A stretch of DNA of 64,000 nucleotides from an uncultured Enterorhabdus sp. (GCA_947649205.1 CANSQM010000016.1:1-64000); one strand, 5' to 3'. Positions 23,892 through 33,657 are shown, numbered from the stretch's first letter. Notes: generated by a model from the letters alone, not told the origin. Program-made: numbers and translations.

Positions 23892-25178
23892 TCAAATTAC
23901 AATCGTACCCGTCTCGTCTATGCACCGCCAGTCGCCATCCACCTTCAGCCATGCGCGATTCTCGTAAAAGGGCGTTCCTTCCTCCCCGCGAACATCGCCA
24001 AGCGTGTTCCCGTTCACGTCAATGTAGTAGCCCTCTTCCTCGACGGGATTCTTTCCCGCGGGATCGGGCTTGTAGAAAAATGCAACTGAAGTAAGTTCGC
24101 TATGTTCACCAGATCGAATGGGATCGAACATTTGCGTTCCGCTTTTATCGATAACGGTAAGATACGTAGCAGCCTGCTCGTTGCTCAGCATCACAAGGCA
24201 GTAATCTCCGTAGGCAAAAGCATCCCAAGATATCATGCCATCCGGATCGGTTAAGTATTTCGCAAGAGGCATAGAACTGATATCCAGAACCACCTCTCCC
24301 TCGACATTCTCAAATTGGCCATGCCCTGTATACAACATATTGCCGCAGGCAAAGTACTCCTCCCGATCCTGGAGCTTTGTGGTGCTGAACCCCCCGTAGG
24401 TGTGACCGCTCATAAACGTGTCTGCTTCGGGAGTACGCCCCAACAATTCGCCGGTTCGATACAGGAAGATCCCCCTCTCGCTCAGAGGCAGCCAATACCT
24501 GCTTCCAGCTGGATCGCTATCCATATCCCAATTCTTCGCTTCATCGATAGACAACGGCTCTACAACCCAGTTGCCCGCAACATCGATCGCCCCCGTGAGG
24601 CCGCCCGTGAAATCGAAGGTGTCAATGATAAAATTCACGCGGAGATAACCGGACCATTTCCCGTAATCAAAACCGCCTACCGTTACATTCGTCACATCCT
24701 CCGACCCGTAAAGTTCATATGCCTTGTTCCACCCATCAGTTTCCAAGGTCCAGAGAGGATTGCCCTCTTTATCAATCATTGCAACGAAGTCCCCGTGATT
24801 ATCGTAAGCCAAGGCGGCGCCATTGCTGTACTCAGAAATGCTCCCGTATTCGGTGTCTCCTTGCTGAAGAAGAATCTCCCCCTCGGAGTTCACAAGTATT
24901 CTGTCGTCGGCAGTTTCCACCCATGCACAGCCGTCAGAGAAATCACTCACCTCTTCTATAGCCGAAGCATCGATCATCTCTTTCTGAGGCGTTGAAAATT
25001 CAGCGTCTTCACCAGCCCCTTCCTCGATCTCCGACGAAGACGACTCCTTTATGGTCTCGCTTACACCCGACGGACCCGTCATAGGCATTTGGGGCTGTGT
25101 CTTCTGACAAGAAACCATAGCCCCTAGGGACAAGGCGAGCAAAACACACGGGACGACTGCCGCCACTTTCTTAGCCAT
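23892..25178 (-). CDS. Lipoprotein with WG-like repeats
   Basis: 428 residues from ATG 25178 (a second ATG lies one codon earlier). The signal peptide ends in a lipobox-like LGAMVSC. The body resembles WG/beta-propeller-type repeats: GCAWVETADDRILVNSEGEI, YSNGAALAYDNHG, MIDKEGNPLW, AWLKVDGDWRCIDETGTIV. WG-repeat proteins are common extracellular proteins of gut anaerobes without known ligands. It lacks the zinc ribbon of its neighbours yet lies inside their run in the same direction. Confidence 0.65.
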   Translation of the reverse strand: MAKKVAAVVPCVLLALSLGAMVSCQKTQPQMPMTGPSGVSETIKESSSSEIEEGAGEDAEFSTPQKEMIDASAIEEVSDFSDGCAWVETADDRILVNSEGEILLQQGDTEYGSISEYSNGAALAYDNHGDFVAMIDKEGNPLWTLETDGWNKAYELYGSEDVTNVTVGGFDYGKWSGYLRVNFIIDTFDFTGGLTGAIDVAGNWVVEPLSIDEAKNWDMDSDPAGSRYWLPLSERGIFLYRTGELLGRTPEADTFMSGHTYGGFSTTKLQDREEYFACGNMLYTGHGQFENVEGEVVLDISSMPLAKYLTDPDGMISWDAFAYGDYCLVMLSNEQAATYLTVIDKSGTQMFDPIRSGEHSELTSVAFFYKPDPAGKNPVEEEGYYIDVNGNTLGDVRGEEGTPFYENRAWLKVDGDWRCIDETGTIVI

Positions 25179-25216
25179 CATCTCTCTCCTTCCAAGAATA
25201 CTCAGTAGCTACATCG

Positions 25217-25579
25217 CTATATCGTTAGGAAGTCGTTCTCGACGACGAAGGGGGCATTGCGGGAACCGCAGTCAGTGCAGAGGAAGTCGTAACCGTAGGC
25301 GCGGTAGGATTTCCCGAAGAACGGTGCACCGCAGTAGTCGCAAACGTGGAACTGAGTGAACACCAGGGCGATGGCCATGAGGATAGCTGCAACGATGGCT
25401 ATGGTTTTGGCCGCTGATCCCTTCTTCTCTGGTGCCCCCATCGTCGCACCGGCCGTAGAGCCGACAGACATTGCGGCAACCCCAGCTGGCTGTGCGCTCA
25501 TTCCCCCTAAATCCTCTCCGCAGGCCGCGCAAAAGGCCGCTCCATCGGGCAGTTCGGTACCGCAAGTTTTGCAAAACAT
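25217..25579 (-). CDS. Zinc-ribbon membrane protein, paralog of the 22.6-kb gene
   Basis: 120 residues from ATG 25579 with AAGGAGG close upstream. It begins MFCKTCGTELPDGAAFCAAC, has a TM helix (IAIVAAILMAIALVFT), then FHVCDYCGAPFF and CTDCG, a second four-Cys module. Layout and spacing match 22610-22951, so the two arose by duplication. Function unknown. Confidence 0.75.
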   Translation of the reverse strand: MFCKTCGTELPDGAAFCAACGEDLGGMSAQPAGVAAMSVGSTAGATMGAPEKKGSAAKTIAIVAAILMAIALVFTQFHVCDYCGAPFFGKSYRAYGYDFLCTDCGSRNAPFVVENDFLTI

Positions 25580-25593
25580 ACGTTCCTCCTTCT

Positions 25594-27189
25594 CTATTTC
25601 GCCGTTACCAGATACGGCGAGTTATGCGCCATCTCTATGGCGTGCATCGTCTCGATATTCTCAAGCTCTATCTTGTTGAACTGGTTGGGTAGCGCATCGA
25701 ACTCCTCGGGCGTGTACTGCTCGGAGTACCACGTGCGCGTGGCGAAATGCTCCACGAGGTCCTGGTTCTTGAAGCCACGGCCATGGCGGGCGAATATCTC
25801 GTTGCGTGCCAAATACAACTCCCACAGAGACATTTGCTCCAGCTCGCTCTCGGAGTACACCCTCGAGGCGCTATCGGCCAAGATATAATCGTCGGTGTGA
25901 GCCTGGGTTGAGAAAGAGTCAACCGTATCGACCGGCACATATTCGAAAGTCGTCTCCGCCTGGATCGTGTCTTCCGTTCCATAAGTCGCCCGAACGCTGC
26001 GATAGACATCGGTGGCGTCTTGGCACTGGGAGGTAAACACCACACGCAGCATGGAGAGCTGATCCTGGTAGATGGCATCGTATATCGCACGCAAGGAGAC
26101 AGCCACGTCGCGCTCGTTCACCTCGTAGTAGCCGCCATGGCACAGCTGGGCCAGATCGTCCAAAAGTCCATACTCCACATCATCACCAATGCCGATGATG
26201 TACACGGGAATGCCCGTCATGCGCGACAACTCGGCCACGTCTTCCGCGCTGTAGTAGCTCGCATTCTCGGCACCATCGGTGAAGGCGATAACCATGCGCG
26301 CGCCACTCTTTAAGTTTGTTCTCTGAAGAGCCCAGTACAGAGCATCGTTGAGCGCAGTTTCCCCGCCGGGCTCCAGAGCATTGATAGCACTCGCCAACAG
26401 TTCTTTACTTTCCGTGAAAGGTTGGCGATTGCTGACAGTATCGTCGAAAGCCGTAACTTCCGCTTGGGCTCCTCCTATTGCGAGAAGCTCGTCGACGAAT
26501 CCCAGAGCCGCGTCCTTGGCACCGTCCATCTTCCCCATCGCATCCATGGAGCCGCTCTGGTCCACCACCAAATTGATGCTCATGGGGTCACCCTTGGCGA
26601 ACGCAGCAAGCTGCGTCACCGTTGCAGCTCGTTCGGTGCCGTCGGCCCCCACTTCCACAATGCGCATATTCTCGCCAGTAAGACCCGCGGCGGGCGAGCC
26701 GTCCTCAGCCAACAACTGGGCGTACAGCGTCACCTCAGGAAACGAAGAATTATCTATCTGCGAGATAACGAAGTCGAATTGCTCCAACGCTTCCTCGGGA
26801 GCAGTGTCCGCCAAAGCATCATGAGCGCCTGATGCTTCTTCTGCTGACGTCGATGCGTCCTGCGCCCCCTCTGGCATCACACCGACGCGAGGGCCGACGA
26901 AGAACACCAGGGTGCCTGCCATGGCAACCAAAACCGCTGCGATCAACCCGATTGCCACATTCCGAGAAGGAACTCTTTTTGATGGTTTAGGGGCCGGCGA
27001 TACCTGTGGGCTAGAAGAAGCTGAGATGCCACGCGTAGCGGAAGACGCGGGAGCAGTAGACGGGTCGGAACGGAAACCGCCAGGAGCAGCCGCCCGTGAG
27101 GGAGAGGGAGCCTTCACCGTGGGCGCACCGCATCGGGAGCAGAACTTGACATCATCGGGGATCTGGCCCCCGCATTTGATACAAAACAT
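25594..27189 (-). CDS. Zinc-ribbon/TM protein with VWA and YARHG domains
   Basis: 531 residues from ATG 27189; the frame is open upstream but the zinc ribbon MFCIKCGGQIPDDVKFCSRC must be the N-terminus, as in its neighbours. TM helix near 77-100 (VAIGLIAAVLVAMAGTLVFF). A VWA domain starts near residue 200 with a complete MIDAS (NLVVDQSGSM, then GGETALNDALY and AFTDGAENAS). The C-terminal 80 residues are a YARHG domain (LYLARNEIFARHGRGFKN, TWYSEQYTPEEF). VWA domains bind ligands through a metal ion; YARHG is thought to bind cell-wall material. A surface adhesion or wall-sensing role is plausible. Confidence 0.82.
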   Translation of the reverse strand: MFCIKCGGQIPDDVKFCSRCGAPTVKAPSPSRAAAPGGFRSDPSTAPASSATRGISASSSPQVSPAPKPSKRVPSRNVAIGLIAAVLVAMAGTLVFFVGPRVGVMPEGAQDASTSAEEASGAHDALADTAPEEALEQFDFVISQIDNSSFPEVTLYAQLLAEDGSPAAGLTGENMRIVEVGADGTERAATVTQLAAFAKGDPMSINLVVDQSGSMDAMGKMDGAKDAALGFVDELLAIGGAQAEVTAFDDTVSNRQPFTESKELLASAINALEPGGETALNDALYWALQRTNLKSGARMVIAFTDGAENASYYSAEDVAELSRMTGIPVYIIGIGDDVEYGLLDDLAQLCHGGYYEVNERDVAVSLRAIYDAIYQDQLSMLRVVFTSQCQDATDVYRSVRATYGTEDTIQAETTFEYVPVDTVDSFSTQAHTDDYILADSASRVYSESELEQMSLWELYLARNEIFARHGRGFKNQDLVEHFATRTWYSEQYTPEEFDALPNQFNKIELENIETMHAIEMAHNSPYLVTAK

Positions 27190-27196
27190 AGAACCC

Positions 27197-28033
27197 CTAT
27201 TCGTGCACTCGGTGGCTTTGGTAGTTTTGCAGATAGCCTGCAAATTCTTCAGACGTATCGGAGTTGCCCGAGCGCCACGCTTTGTGATCGACAATGTCGC
27301 TCTCGAACCCGTAGTAGGCGTCGATGTAGGCGATAAGGCCGTCCACTGCCTCAAGCTGTGCGGCCGGATAGTCGCCCTCTCCTCCCCTATGCACCATCTC
27401 GATGCCGACGGACCAGGCGTTCAGCGCATAATCGGGCGCCCAGGATCCGATGGGCACCGAGCCCTTCATGTCATCACGGCCATCCTCGTCGATGCCGTAC
27501 AGCTCGTTATGCCCCGCATCTCCGTAACCGGCATGGTGTGCGATCTCATCGAGGGGGACACACTGCACGATGGAGCCGTCCTTGCCCACGACAAAATGGG
27601 CTGCGACGAGATTGCCGTTCGAGTCCCACCAATCTACTACCGAACCAGGGCTTCCGCCGCCCTCGGTGTCATGTAGCACGATGTACCGTTGATGGGCGGC
27701 CGTTTTCGGTCCATGGGAAAGCGATGGTCGAAAGTCCTCGACAATTCCAAGCTGCGTTTTAAGAGAATCCTCGCTGGAAGCGACCCCAGAAGTCGGCCTC
27801 TCCCTCTCTTGAGTGCCCTTCTCCGCTCCGTCAGCTCGTGGAGCCTCTCCGTTTAGCTCCGCCGCCTCTTCCCCGCTCTGAATGACATCCGACACGGCAT
27901 CGTCGTATCGTTCCACCTGAATTCTCTCATCACGGACAGCCTCCCCATGATCTCTAGCACCCTCCGAAGCACCAGAGCACGCACAGAGACAGACTGCGCC
28001 CGGCATCGCAAGCGCAAGAAGCGTCCTCAACAT
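27197..28033 (-). CDS. Lipoprotein N-acetylmuramoyl-L-alanine amidase (Amidase_2)
   Basis: 278 residues from ATG 28033; the open frame continues upstream into the neighbouring gene, but the lipoprotein signal (MLRTLLALAMPGAVCLCACSG) fixes the start. Amidase_2/PGRP motifs: RYIVLHDTEGG (zinc His), AAHFVVGKDGSIVQCVP, IAHHAGYG, WSVGIEMVHRGGEGDY, and IVDHKAWRSGNSDT (second zinc His, catalytic Lys). It cleaves the amide between MurNAc and L-Ala in peptidoglycan, outside the membrane. It ends 7 nt before the VWA-YARHG gene, supporting co-transcription and a shared cell-wall theme. Confidence 0.88.
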   Translation of the reverse strand: MLRTLLALAMPGAVCLCACSGASEGARDHGEAVRDERIQVERYDDAVSDVIQSGEEAAELNGEAPRADGAEKGTQERERPTSGVASSEDSLKTQLGIVEDFRPSLSHGPKTAAHQRYIVLHDTEGGGSPGSVVDWWDSNGNLVAAHFVVGKDGSIVQCVPLDEIAHHAGYGDAGHNELYGIDEDGRDDMKGSVPIGSWAPDYALNAWSVGIEMVHRGGEGDYPAAQLEAVDGLIAYIDAYYGFESDIVDHKAWRSGNSDTSEEFAGYLQNYQSHRVHE

Positions 28034-28067
28034 GGTTTTCGGAAATCCCTTCCGCACCTTTCCACTC

Positions 28068-28727
28068 CTACCTCTTGAGCTCGAAGCGAGCACACTGGTA
28101 GCCCGCATAGACAAGGAGCGTTATGGACAGAACGAGGGTTATCCACAACCAGGGGGATGCCGTCATGACGCCAGAAAGCATTCCATAGCCCGACTGGCTT
28201 ACAGCCCCATAAACCAAAAGGCAAATCACCAGTGCCGCGGCACTTGATGAGCACGCTCCCCACGCGCCGCCGATCCCAAAGGGCTTCTTGCCGCCAAAAT
28301 TCCCATAAGCATTTCGGGCCAAAAGCACCACAGCAACAAGCCATAAAATAACGATTGCGACGCTGAAGATGCCCAATCCTTGCTGCGCACTCGTGACATC
28401 TTGCGAAGACGACCCTAAATAGGAGAGCATTGTGCGAACTTCATCTCCCGCCGATGCAAAATCAAGTAGCGAGAATGAACCGGCCCACAGGCCGAAGTCG
28501 ATATTCACCCACGGCAGGAACATCAAGACGATAAGCGCAACGTCCATGACCCCGGCAAGCTGGCGAGCCCGCTTCATTTCGGTCGCCCCGGCAGAAGGCC
28601 CAGCCACAGCATCACATGCGACAAGCACCTTTCGAGCACTTGAGACCGATTTATCGACTATTACTCCGCAAACCGGGCAGAAACGAACCTCCTCGGGCAA
28701 CTCCTTGCCGCATTTTGCACAAAACAT
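28068..28727 (-). CDS. Zinc-ribbon protein with four TM helices
   Basis: 219 residues from ATG 28727. Zinc ribbon MFCAKCGKELPEEVRFCPVC, then TM helices near 58-78 (LAGVMDVALIVLMFLPWV), 118-140, 150-170 and 190-210. An extracytoplasmic loop follows the first helix (VNIDFGLWAGSFSLLDF). It is paralogous to the protein at 32206-32892 (both have MDVALIV/LNALLVV-xxFxPWVN and a similar SFSL/SFSM loop). No transport or enzyme motif was recognised. Confidence 0.72.
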   Translation of the reverse strand: MFCAKCGKELPEEVRFCPVCGVIVDKSVSSARKVLVACDAVAGPSAGATEMKRARQLAGVMDVALIVLMFLPWVNIDFGLWAGSFSLLDFASAGDEVRTMLSYLGSSSQDVTSAQQGLGIFSVAIVILWLVAVVLLARNAYGNFGGKKPFGIGGAWGACSSSAAALVICLLVYGAVSQSGYGMLSGVMTASPWLWITLVLSITLLVYAGYQCARFELKR

Positions 28728-28776
28728 TTTGTCCTCTCTTCATTTAACTTGAAAGCCCTGCTTTAGTTCAAAGGCT

Positions 28777-29640
28777 TTAGGATGCCGGAGTGAAAACGAT
28801 AGTCGCCACATCCGAAGTCCAGGTTTCTCCCATGGAGCTAAAGTGAGCGGTAATTTTGGCTTTACCGTCGGCTTCCTCATCTTGCCGCGCCCACTGGATA
28901 ATATTGGAAACTGACTCCCGGGGAGAGTCGTCATTGGCACCGAACCAGAGAGTCGCATCCACGTTGCCATCAGCTTTAAGGCGAAATGCAACCGCGGCCT
29001 TTTCCGGAAGACCAGCATCGCTAAAGAACGAAGACGGCTCAACGGAGAAGGTCCATTCACCTTCTACTGTTTGAGGAAAACCTTCCGGAACCACAAAGGT
29101 AACCGAGGTTTCTCTCAGACACCGATTGAAATCAATGCCCGCGTCCTGCAATGCCTTCCAATCGTCGGTGGAAACCGCATCTTGTGCATCTCCATCAAAC
29201 GTAATGCGATAGTGCTCCCCGCTTCCCTCAGGGACAGGGGTTTCAATCTTTTCCCATCGCAAACCCTTAACAACGGGGTTCCAGTCCCTAACCCCTATTC
29301 CGAGAAACTTACCCCCACCAGGCAAGCCATCCACTCCTACCGTACCGTCGGATTTCAAGTCGAACCGCAATTCCAGATAGGGCGTTGAAATCTCATAGGT
29401 TCCAGCTATATCTCCCCGAACGTGAGTGCCGGCGAAGGCGGAGAGGTAAATGGTGACTATGACGGCCACGATAATGACGGCGAGAACACCGACCCAAACT
29501 CGCGACCTATGTAACCGCGTATTAGATGCGTTCTTCTCAGAGGGAGCAGCATTTTGCAGGCAATCCCGAGCATTCCCGCAGTGGGGACAGAAAGCCGCAT
29601 TCTCTTCTAACTGGCTTCCACACTGATGGCAAAATGACAT
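28777..29640 (-). CDS. Zinc-ribbon/TM protein with extracytoplasmic beta-rich domain
   Basis: 287 residues from ATG 29640. It begins MSFCHQCGSQLEENAAFCPHC; a TM helix lies near 47-70 (VWVGVLAVIIVAVIVTIYL). The outer region starts GDIAGTYEISTPYLELRFDL and looks like lipocalin-like or DUF-type beta strands with repeated polar turns. No catalytic motif was found. It is 11 nt upstream-side of the large YD-repeat gene's stop and in the same direction, consistent with one transcript. Confidence 0.7.
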   Translation of the reverse strand: MSFCHQCGSQLEENAAFCPHCGNARDCLQNAAPSEKNASNTRLHRSRVWVGVLAVIIVAVIVTIYLSAFAGTHVRGDIAGTYEISTPYLELRFDLKSDGTVGVDGLPGGGKFLGIGVRDWNPVVKGLRWEKIETPVPEGSGEHYRITFDGDAQDAVSTDDWKALQDAGIDFNRCLRETSVTFVVPEGFPQTVEGEWTFSVEPSSFFSDAGLPEKAAVAFRLKADGNVDATLWFGANDDSPRESVSNIIQWARQDEEADGKAKITAHFSSMGETWTSDVATIVFTPAS

Positions 29641-29651
29641 GAGGCTTCTCC

Positions 29652-32162
29652 TTAAGCAATAACGATGTTGCTGACAATTTCCCGCTCAAGATGATGCCGT
29701 TGGGCTTCCATGAGGAAATCAATGTAAGTAGCATCGTAAGGCGTAGTGGCAATCTCATCATAAGCAGAGCCATCGCCGAGGCAAAGCTGGAGCAACATCT
29801 GCCAGTGCCCCTGCGTGCTGAGACCATTTGAGGCTTGATAATCGTTCTCTATAGCATCCATGAGAATAGCGCCCCATGCCGGTGAAACTACCGAAAGGAA
29901 ACGTCCATCATCGAGCGGCCAATAAGCGAGCACAATATCAAATTCTCCTGGATCTCCCACCACGAATTCCCCGGCAGAAAATGCCAGGAGTGTGACTTCA
30001 GGCACATTCTTCAACTTCACTTCTACGTAAGAGTTCTCGCCACCACCTACCCCGGGGTAGATGATATCCACATTGTCCTTCCAGTCCTCAGGCAAATTGA
30101 GCTTGAAGTCTCCCGTGTCGATATCATAGGAAGCAGTCGATTCCTCCGATTCCAATCCCACATCTTCAGTTTGCTCCTCGAAAATGAGAGAGGGTCCGTT
30201 GAGGGAAAGCCCATCGGTCCAGTGTTCGGCATCGTAGACAGCGAGTTTCAATTCGTTGGGATTGGAAAGAGTGCGCGGCATAATGCCCATGGCCTGATAC
30301 GCCGCTTGCGCGGGGCCTATTTCCCTCACGGTCACATCAAGCGTGGAAGCGGTATCTTGCCCCCACTCTTGCCCCAGAGTACAGCCATTCCCCGCAATAA
30401 GATAATCGTCACTTCCGAAGCCAACGAAAAACTGCGGCACATAGCGTCTTGCCGGACGATCCTCGAGGGAGCCGACCATCTTGATGTAGGAAACCTCGAG
30501 CTGAATATCACGATCGTAGTCCGGTTTGCACGTCTGCACCCACGTCACATACCCGTCGATATTGCACGAATAGTCGAAATCGACGCACGAAGCCTGCGGA
30601 TTCCCTGGAACTAGCCTGCTGTAGAGGAGATGCCCTTGCTCGTCGTATCCCACATGACGATCGGTGCCACCATACTCGCTATCCCACAAACGTGTCACGT
30701 TTCCGTACACGAGCATGCCACGCTCGTCATACTCATAGGTCAGATCGTCGGACAACTCCTGAAACCCGCTTTCCTCTGCATAGAAGCGGGCTGCGGCAAG
30801 TCGCCCGTTGCTATCAAACTCAAACGCTCCGCGCTCGCTCCCGTTGGCATCAAGGTTCTCGGAAAAAAGAGCGACCGGTCTTCCGTCCTCATAGGCAAGC
30901 GACCTTCTTTGCTGAATATTCCCACCGTAGCGAAGCTCGGTCTGCATAAGGGCAGCGTCTTCGCCGTAACCGAACGTCGCCTCCCAGGTGTTCGTGCTTT
31001 CGGAATCCAACGTGAAGAACGTCTCACAACGTTGCAGAAGACCGTTTTCACCGTACTCATACGTTTCCCAATCCGACGAGCTCCAAGCGGATCTCACAAG
31101 TCTTCCCTGGTCGTCGTACTCATAGCGACGCTCTCCACCACGCCCCTCCAGCACTTTCAGCGGGCGGCCGAACGTGTCGTACTCAACTGCCCATGACCCC
31201 TCGATGTTTCCTGTATCTCGATTGGCCTGAGTGGCACCGACCACGAGATCCGTGAAATACAACCCAGCCTCTTCCAAGCCTTCCAGAGGCACGTTGTCAT
31301 CGCAGAACAGCGTCGTCAAGTTTGCGTTGTGGGCTAAGTTGAGCGAAACGAGGGGGTTGTTGCGGCAGTCAACATACTCCACATTAGGGCATGACGAGAG
31401 GTCGAGTTCGGTCAGCCCCGCATCACGCACCACGATGGTCCGCAGATTGGGAAACGCGCCGAGGCTGCCCGTATCGATGGGATTTCCACCCTGCGAACCC
31501 GCCGTGCCAGAATCATCACCGGAGTCGGCCTCCGAGGAGGCACCCTCCCCGGGGTCAGTTTCTTCCCCAGAGGACGCATCCTCCTCAGGTGCGGCTTCAT
31601 TCCCCGCCGCTGCGTCACTCTCGACGGCTCCATCGTCGATGGCATCGCCCGCATCAGAACCGATCATTGCCCCTGGATCGACTTCCGCGCCGTTCAGGGC
31701 AAATGCAACCTGGCCGTTCCCCGCTACGAAGCCCGTCACCGCCTGTTGTTCCTCCTCGGAAAGCTCCCCGTCGCCATCGAGATCCACCTGGGCCATCACG
31801 GCGGCGCGGATGGATTCGTCGGGAAAAGCCGTCTCGTCAATAACCAGTCCCCGAGGATCGAAGAAGCCAGTGGAGAGCAACGCCACCGCCACTCCAGCGG
31901 CCAACACGACGGCGCCGGCAATGCCCCCTATGGCAGCAATTCGCCCCTTCGAGAACTTGCGACGAGTATGATCGAGGCCAGAAGTCGCGACGCGCACAGT
32001 CGCACTCCCCCCTGCTGGAGTGTCGCAGATCACGGGCATTTTGGCATCCTCAGATGCCTCGTCAACCCCGACAGTCTCCTCAGGAAGAGCGGAACCGCAT
32101 TCGCCACAGAAGCGAGCAGAGGGCGGCATGGGAACACCACAGTGGGGACACTTTCTCATCAT
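29652..32162 (-). CDS. Large zinc-ribbon/TM protein with EF-hand-like, LRR-like and YD repeats
   Basis: 836 residues from ATG 32162, preferred because GGAAAGG is 11-12 nt upstream; ATG 32171 is too close to it and ATG 32159 is also possible. Order: zinc ribbon (CPHCGVPMPPSARFCGECG), TM near 58-82, a calcium-loop-like DLDGDGELSEEE near 125, an acidic linker, LRR-like turns (FPNLRTIVVRDAGLTELDL, NVEYVDCRNNPLVSLNL), then YD repeats (YDTFGRPLKVLEG, YDDQGRLVRSAW, FDSNGRLAAARFY, YDERGMLVYGNV). The last 250 residues form an unrecognised domain. Longest of the zinc-ribbon set. Confidence 0.75.
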   Translation of the reverse strand: MMRKCPHCGVPMPPSARFCGECGSALPEETVGVDEASEDAKMPVICDTPAGGSATVRVATSGLDHTRRKFSKGRIAAIGGIAGAVVLAAGVAVALLSTGFFDPRGLVIDETAFPDESIRAAVMAQVDLDGDGELSEEEQQAVTGFVAGNGQVAFALNGAEVDPGAMIGSDAGDAIDDGAVESDAAAGNEAAPEEDASSGEETDPGEGASSEADSGDDSGTAGSQGGNPIDTGSLGAFPNLRTIVVRDAGLTELDLSSCPNVEYVDCRNNPLVSLNLAHNANLTTLFCDDNVPLEGLEEAGLYFTDLVVGATQANRDTGNIEGSWAVEYDTFGRPLKVLEGRGGERRYEYDDQGRLVRSAWSSSDWETYEYGENGLLQRCETFFTLDSESTNTWEATFGYGEDAALMQTELRYGGNIQQRRSLAYEDGRPVALFSENLDANGSERGAFEFDSNGRLAAARFYAEESGFQELSDDLTYEYDERGMLVYGNVTRLWDSEYGGTDRHVGYDEQGHLLYSRLVPGNPQASCVDFDYSCNIDGYVTWVQTCKPDYDRDIQLEVSYIKMVGSLEDRPARRYVPQFFVGFGSDDYLIAGNGCTLGQEWGQDTASTLDVTVREIGPAQAAYQAMGIMPRTLSNPNELKLAVYDAEHWTDGLSLNGPSLIFEEQTEDVGLESEESTASYDIDTGDFKLNLPEDWKDNVDIIYPGVGGGENSYVEVKLKNVPEVTLLAFSAGEFVVGDPGEFDIVLAYWPLDDGRFLSVVSPAWGAILMDAIENDYQASNGLSTQGHWQMLLQLCLGDGSAYDEIATTPYDATYIDFLMEAQRHHLEREIVSNIVIA

Positions 32163-32205
32163 GGGGGCCATAGCCTTTCCAATCCAACATCGTAACCGAA
32201 AGCCC

Positions 32206-32892
32206 TTAGGCGCTCGGATCCAATTCCTTTTCCTTTACTTCCGGATAAATGAGAGCGGCAACGGAGAGGGCGATAGCGCCCCACACCCATCCTGTCGCCG
32301 AGACAATACCGCTGGGAACGCCCGATGAAGAGCTGACCATTTGATCGAGGGCAAAGACCACCAAGAGGAATAACACCGAGAGAGCGCACATGGCTGCTGC
32401 ACCCGCGCACCTGAAGCCTTCCTCGTTGGTGAAGTAGCGATAGGCATCGCGAATCAAGACGACGACGGTACCGAGCCAGATGGCGAGAATTCCGACAATG
32501 ATCGCAGTCAAACCTGCCAAGGCGCCATCAACATCGCTCGAGATACCGCCGAGCGACGACCCCCATTCGCGAACAGTATTCGTCATATCGAGCAAAGCGG
32601 GCATGGAGAAGGAGTCGCTCCAGATATAGAGGTTCACATTGACCCACGGCATGAATGCACAGACGACCAGCAGCGCGTTCAGCACTCCCGCCACAATCTT
32701 TGCGCTCTTCGTCCTCGCGGCCAGAGCCGATGAAGCGGCGTCAACGACGCGATGGCCAACAGGCGCAGCGGACGAAACGCCGGACACCCTCGAACCCGGC
32801 CGAGAAGACGAATATCCCGTGGAGGCCCCGCATGACGGACAAAAACATGCGGTCGCTTCCATTTCCTTTCCGCATTGGCTGCAAAATGGCAT
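32206..32892 (-). CDS. Zinc-ribbon protein with four TM helices, paralog of 28.1-kb gene
   Basis: 228 residues from ATG 32892, where the zinc ribbon MPFCSQCGKEMEATACFCPS starts; longer versions of the frame have no ribosome site. TM helices near 67-87 (IVAGVLNALLVVCAFMPWV), 128-150, 165-185 and 195-215. The C-terminus is short and charged (EVKEKELDPSA). Paralogous in layout to 28068-28727. Function unknown. Confidence 0.72.
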   Translation of the reverse strand: MPFCSQCGKEMEATACFCPSCGASTGYSSSRPGSRVSGVSSAAPVGHRVVDAASSALAARTKSAKIVAGVLNALLVVCAFMPWVNVNLYIWSDSFSMPALLDMTNTVREWGSSLGGISSDVDGALAGLTAIIVGILAIWLGTVVVLIRDAYRYFTNEEGFRCAGAAAMCALSVLFLLVVFALDQMVSSSSGVPSGIVSATGWVWGAIALSVAALIYPEVKEKELDPSA

Positions 32893-32921
32893 GGTATCCC
32901 CTTTCGGTGCCAGACTGGAAA

Positions 32922-33584
32922 TTACGCCGATTCCGGCTTCACAAGCGCTGTTCCACATTCCATGCAGAATGCCTGGCCGTCTTCGACGGAGGCCTCGCAA
33001 GTCGGACAACACGGCTGAGCTCCAATGGCCTCTGCTTCTTGAGATGCTCCGTCATCGGCCTCGGTGGATGTCAATGCATCGGAATACGCCTGCACCGGCG
33101 CACCGCATTCCATGCAGAACACGTAATCAGCTTTGAGGGACGCCCCGCAGGCGGCGCACTTCAGCCCTGCGGTGGCTGACATCGTAGCGGGCTGCGCCTG
33201 ACGGGCCTTGTCGGCTGGCGTTCCACATCCGCTGCAGAACAGATCACCTCCTCGCAGCATCGCACCGCACACGCAGCAGGCAAAACTCTGGCGGGCGGCC
33301 TCCTCGGCAGCAGCCGCTTCCTGCAGCTGGTCTAACGCGCGCTGTATCTCGTCGCGCTCTCCATCGCATTGCGCGATGCCCTCGTACAGCTCTTCGCGCC
33401 CTTTTCGGAACTCCCCGTTCTCGCGCGTGACCTCATATAAACTTGCGCCCAGCTGGGCGGCAAGCCCTTGGCGTCGCTTGTTCACGTCACGCAGATCGGC
33501 CTTCAGCTTCGTCGACCGCGCCGCCCGTTCAGCTGCATTGGTTCCCCGACTCAACGCCCCTGTCACATCGTCCATAATGCCCAT
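32922..33584 (-). CDS. Coiled-coil protein with three C-terminal zinc ribbons
   Basis: 220 residues from ATG 33584 (GGGAGAAG upstream), not the longer frame. The N-terminal 90 residues are helical with DLRDVNKRRQGLAAQLGASL and KGREELYEGIAQCDGERDEI. Three zinc-ribbon units follow: CCVCGAMLRGGDLFCSGCG, CAACGASLKADYVFCMECG and CCPTCEASVEDGQAFCMECG. There is no TM helix, so it is the likely soluble cytoplasmic member and a possible scaffold for the membrane-bound zinc-ribbon proteins. That is inference. Confidence 0.75.
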   Translation of the reverse strand: MGIMDDVTGALSRGTNAAERAARSTKLKADLRDVNKRRQGLAAQLGASLYEVTRENGEFRKGREELYEGIAQCDGERDEIQRALDQLQEAAAAEEAARQSFACCVCGAMLRGGDLFCSGCGTPADKARQAQPATMSATAGLKCAACGASLKADYVFCMECGAPVQAYSDALTSTEADDGASQEAEAIGAQPCCPTCEASVEDGQAFCMECGTALVKPESA

Positions 33585-33657
33585 GCGTCTTCTCCCTTTA
33601 CTTATTTCGCCTACCGTGCTTGGCGCAAGCCTTTGACAATCCAACTAGTTCAAACGT

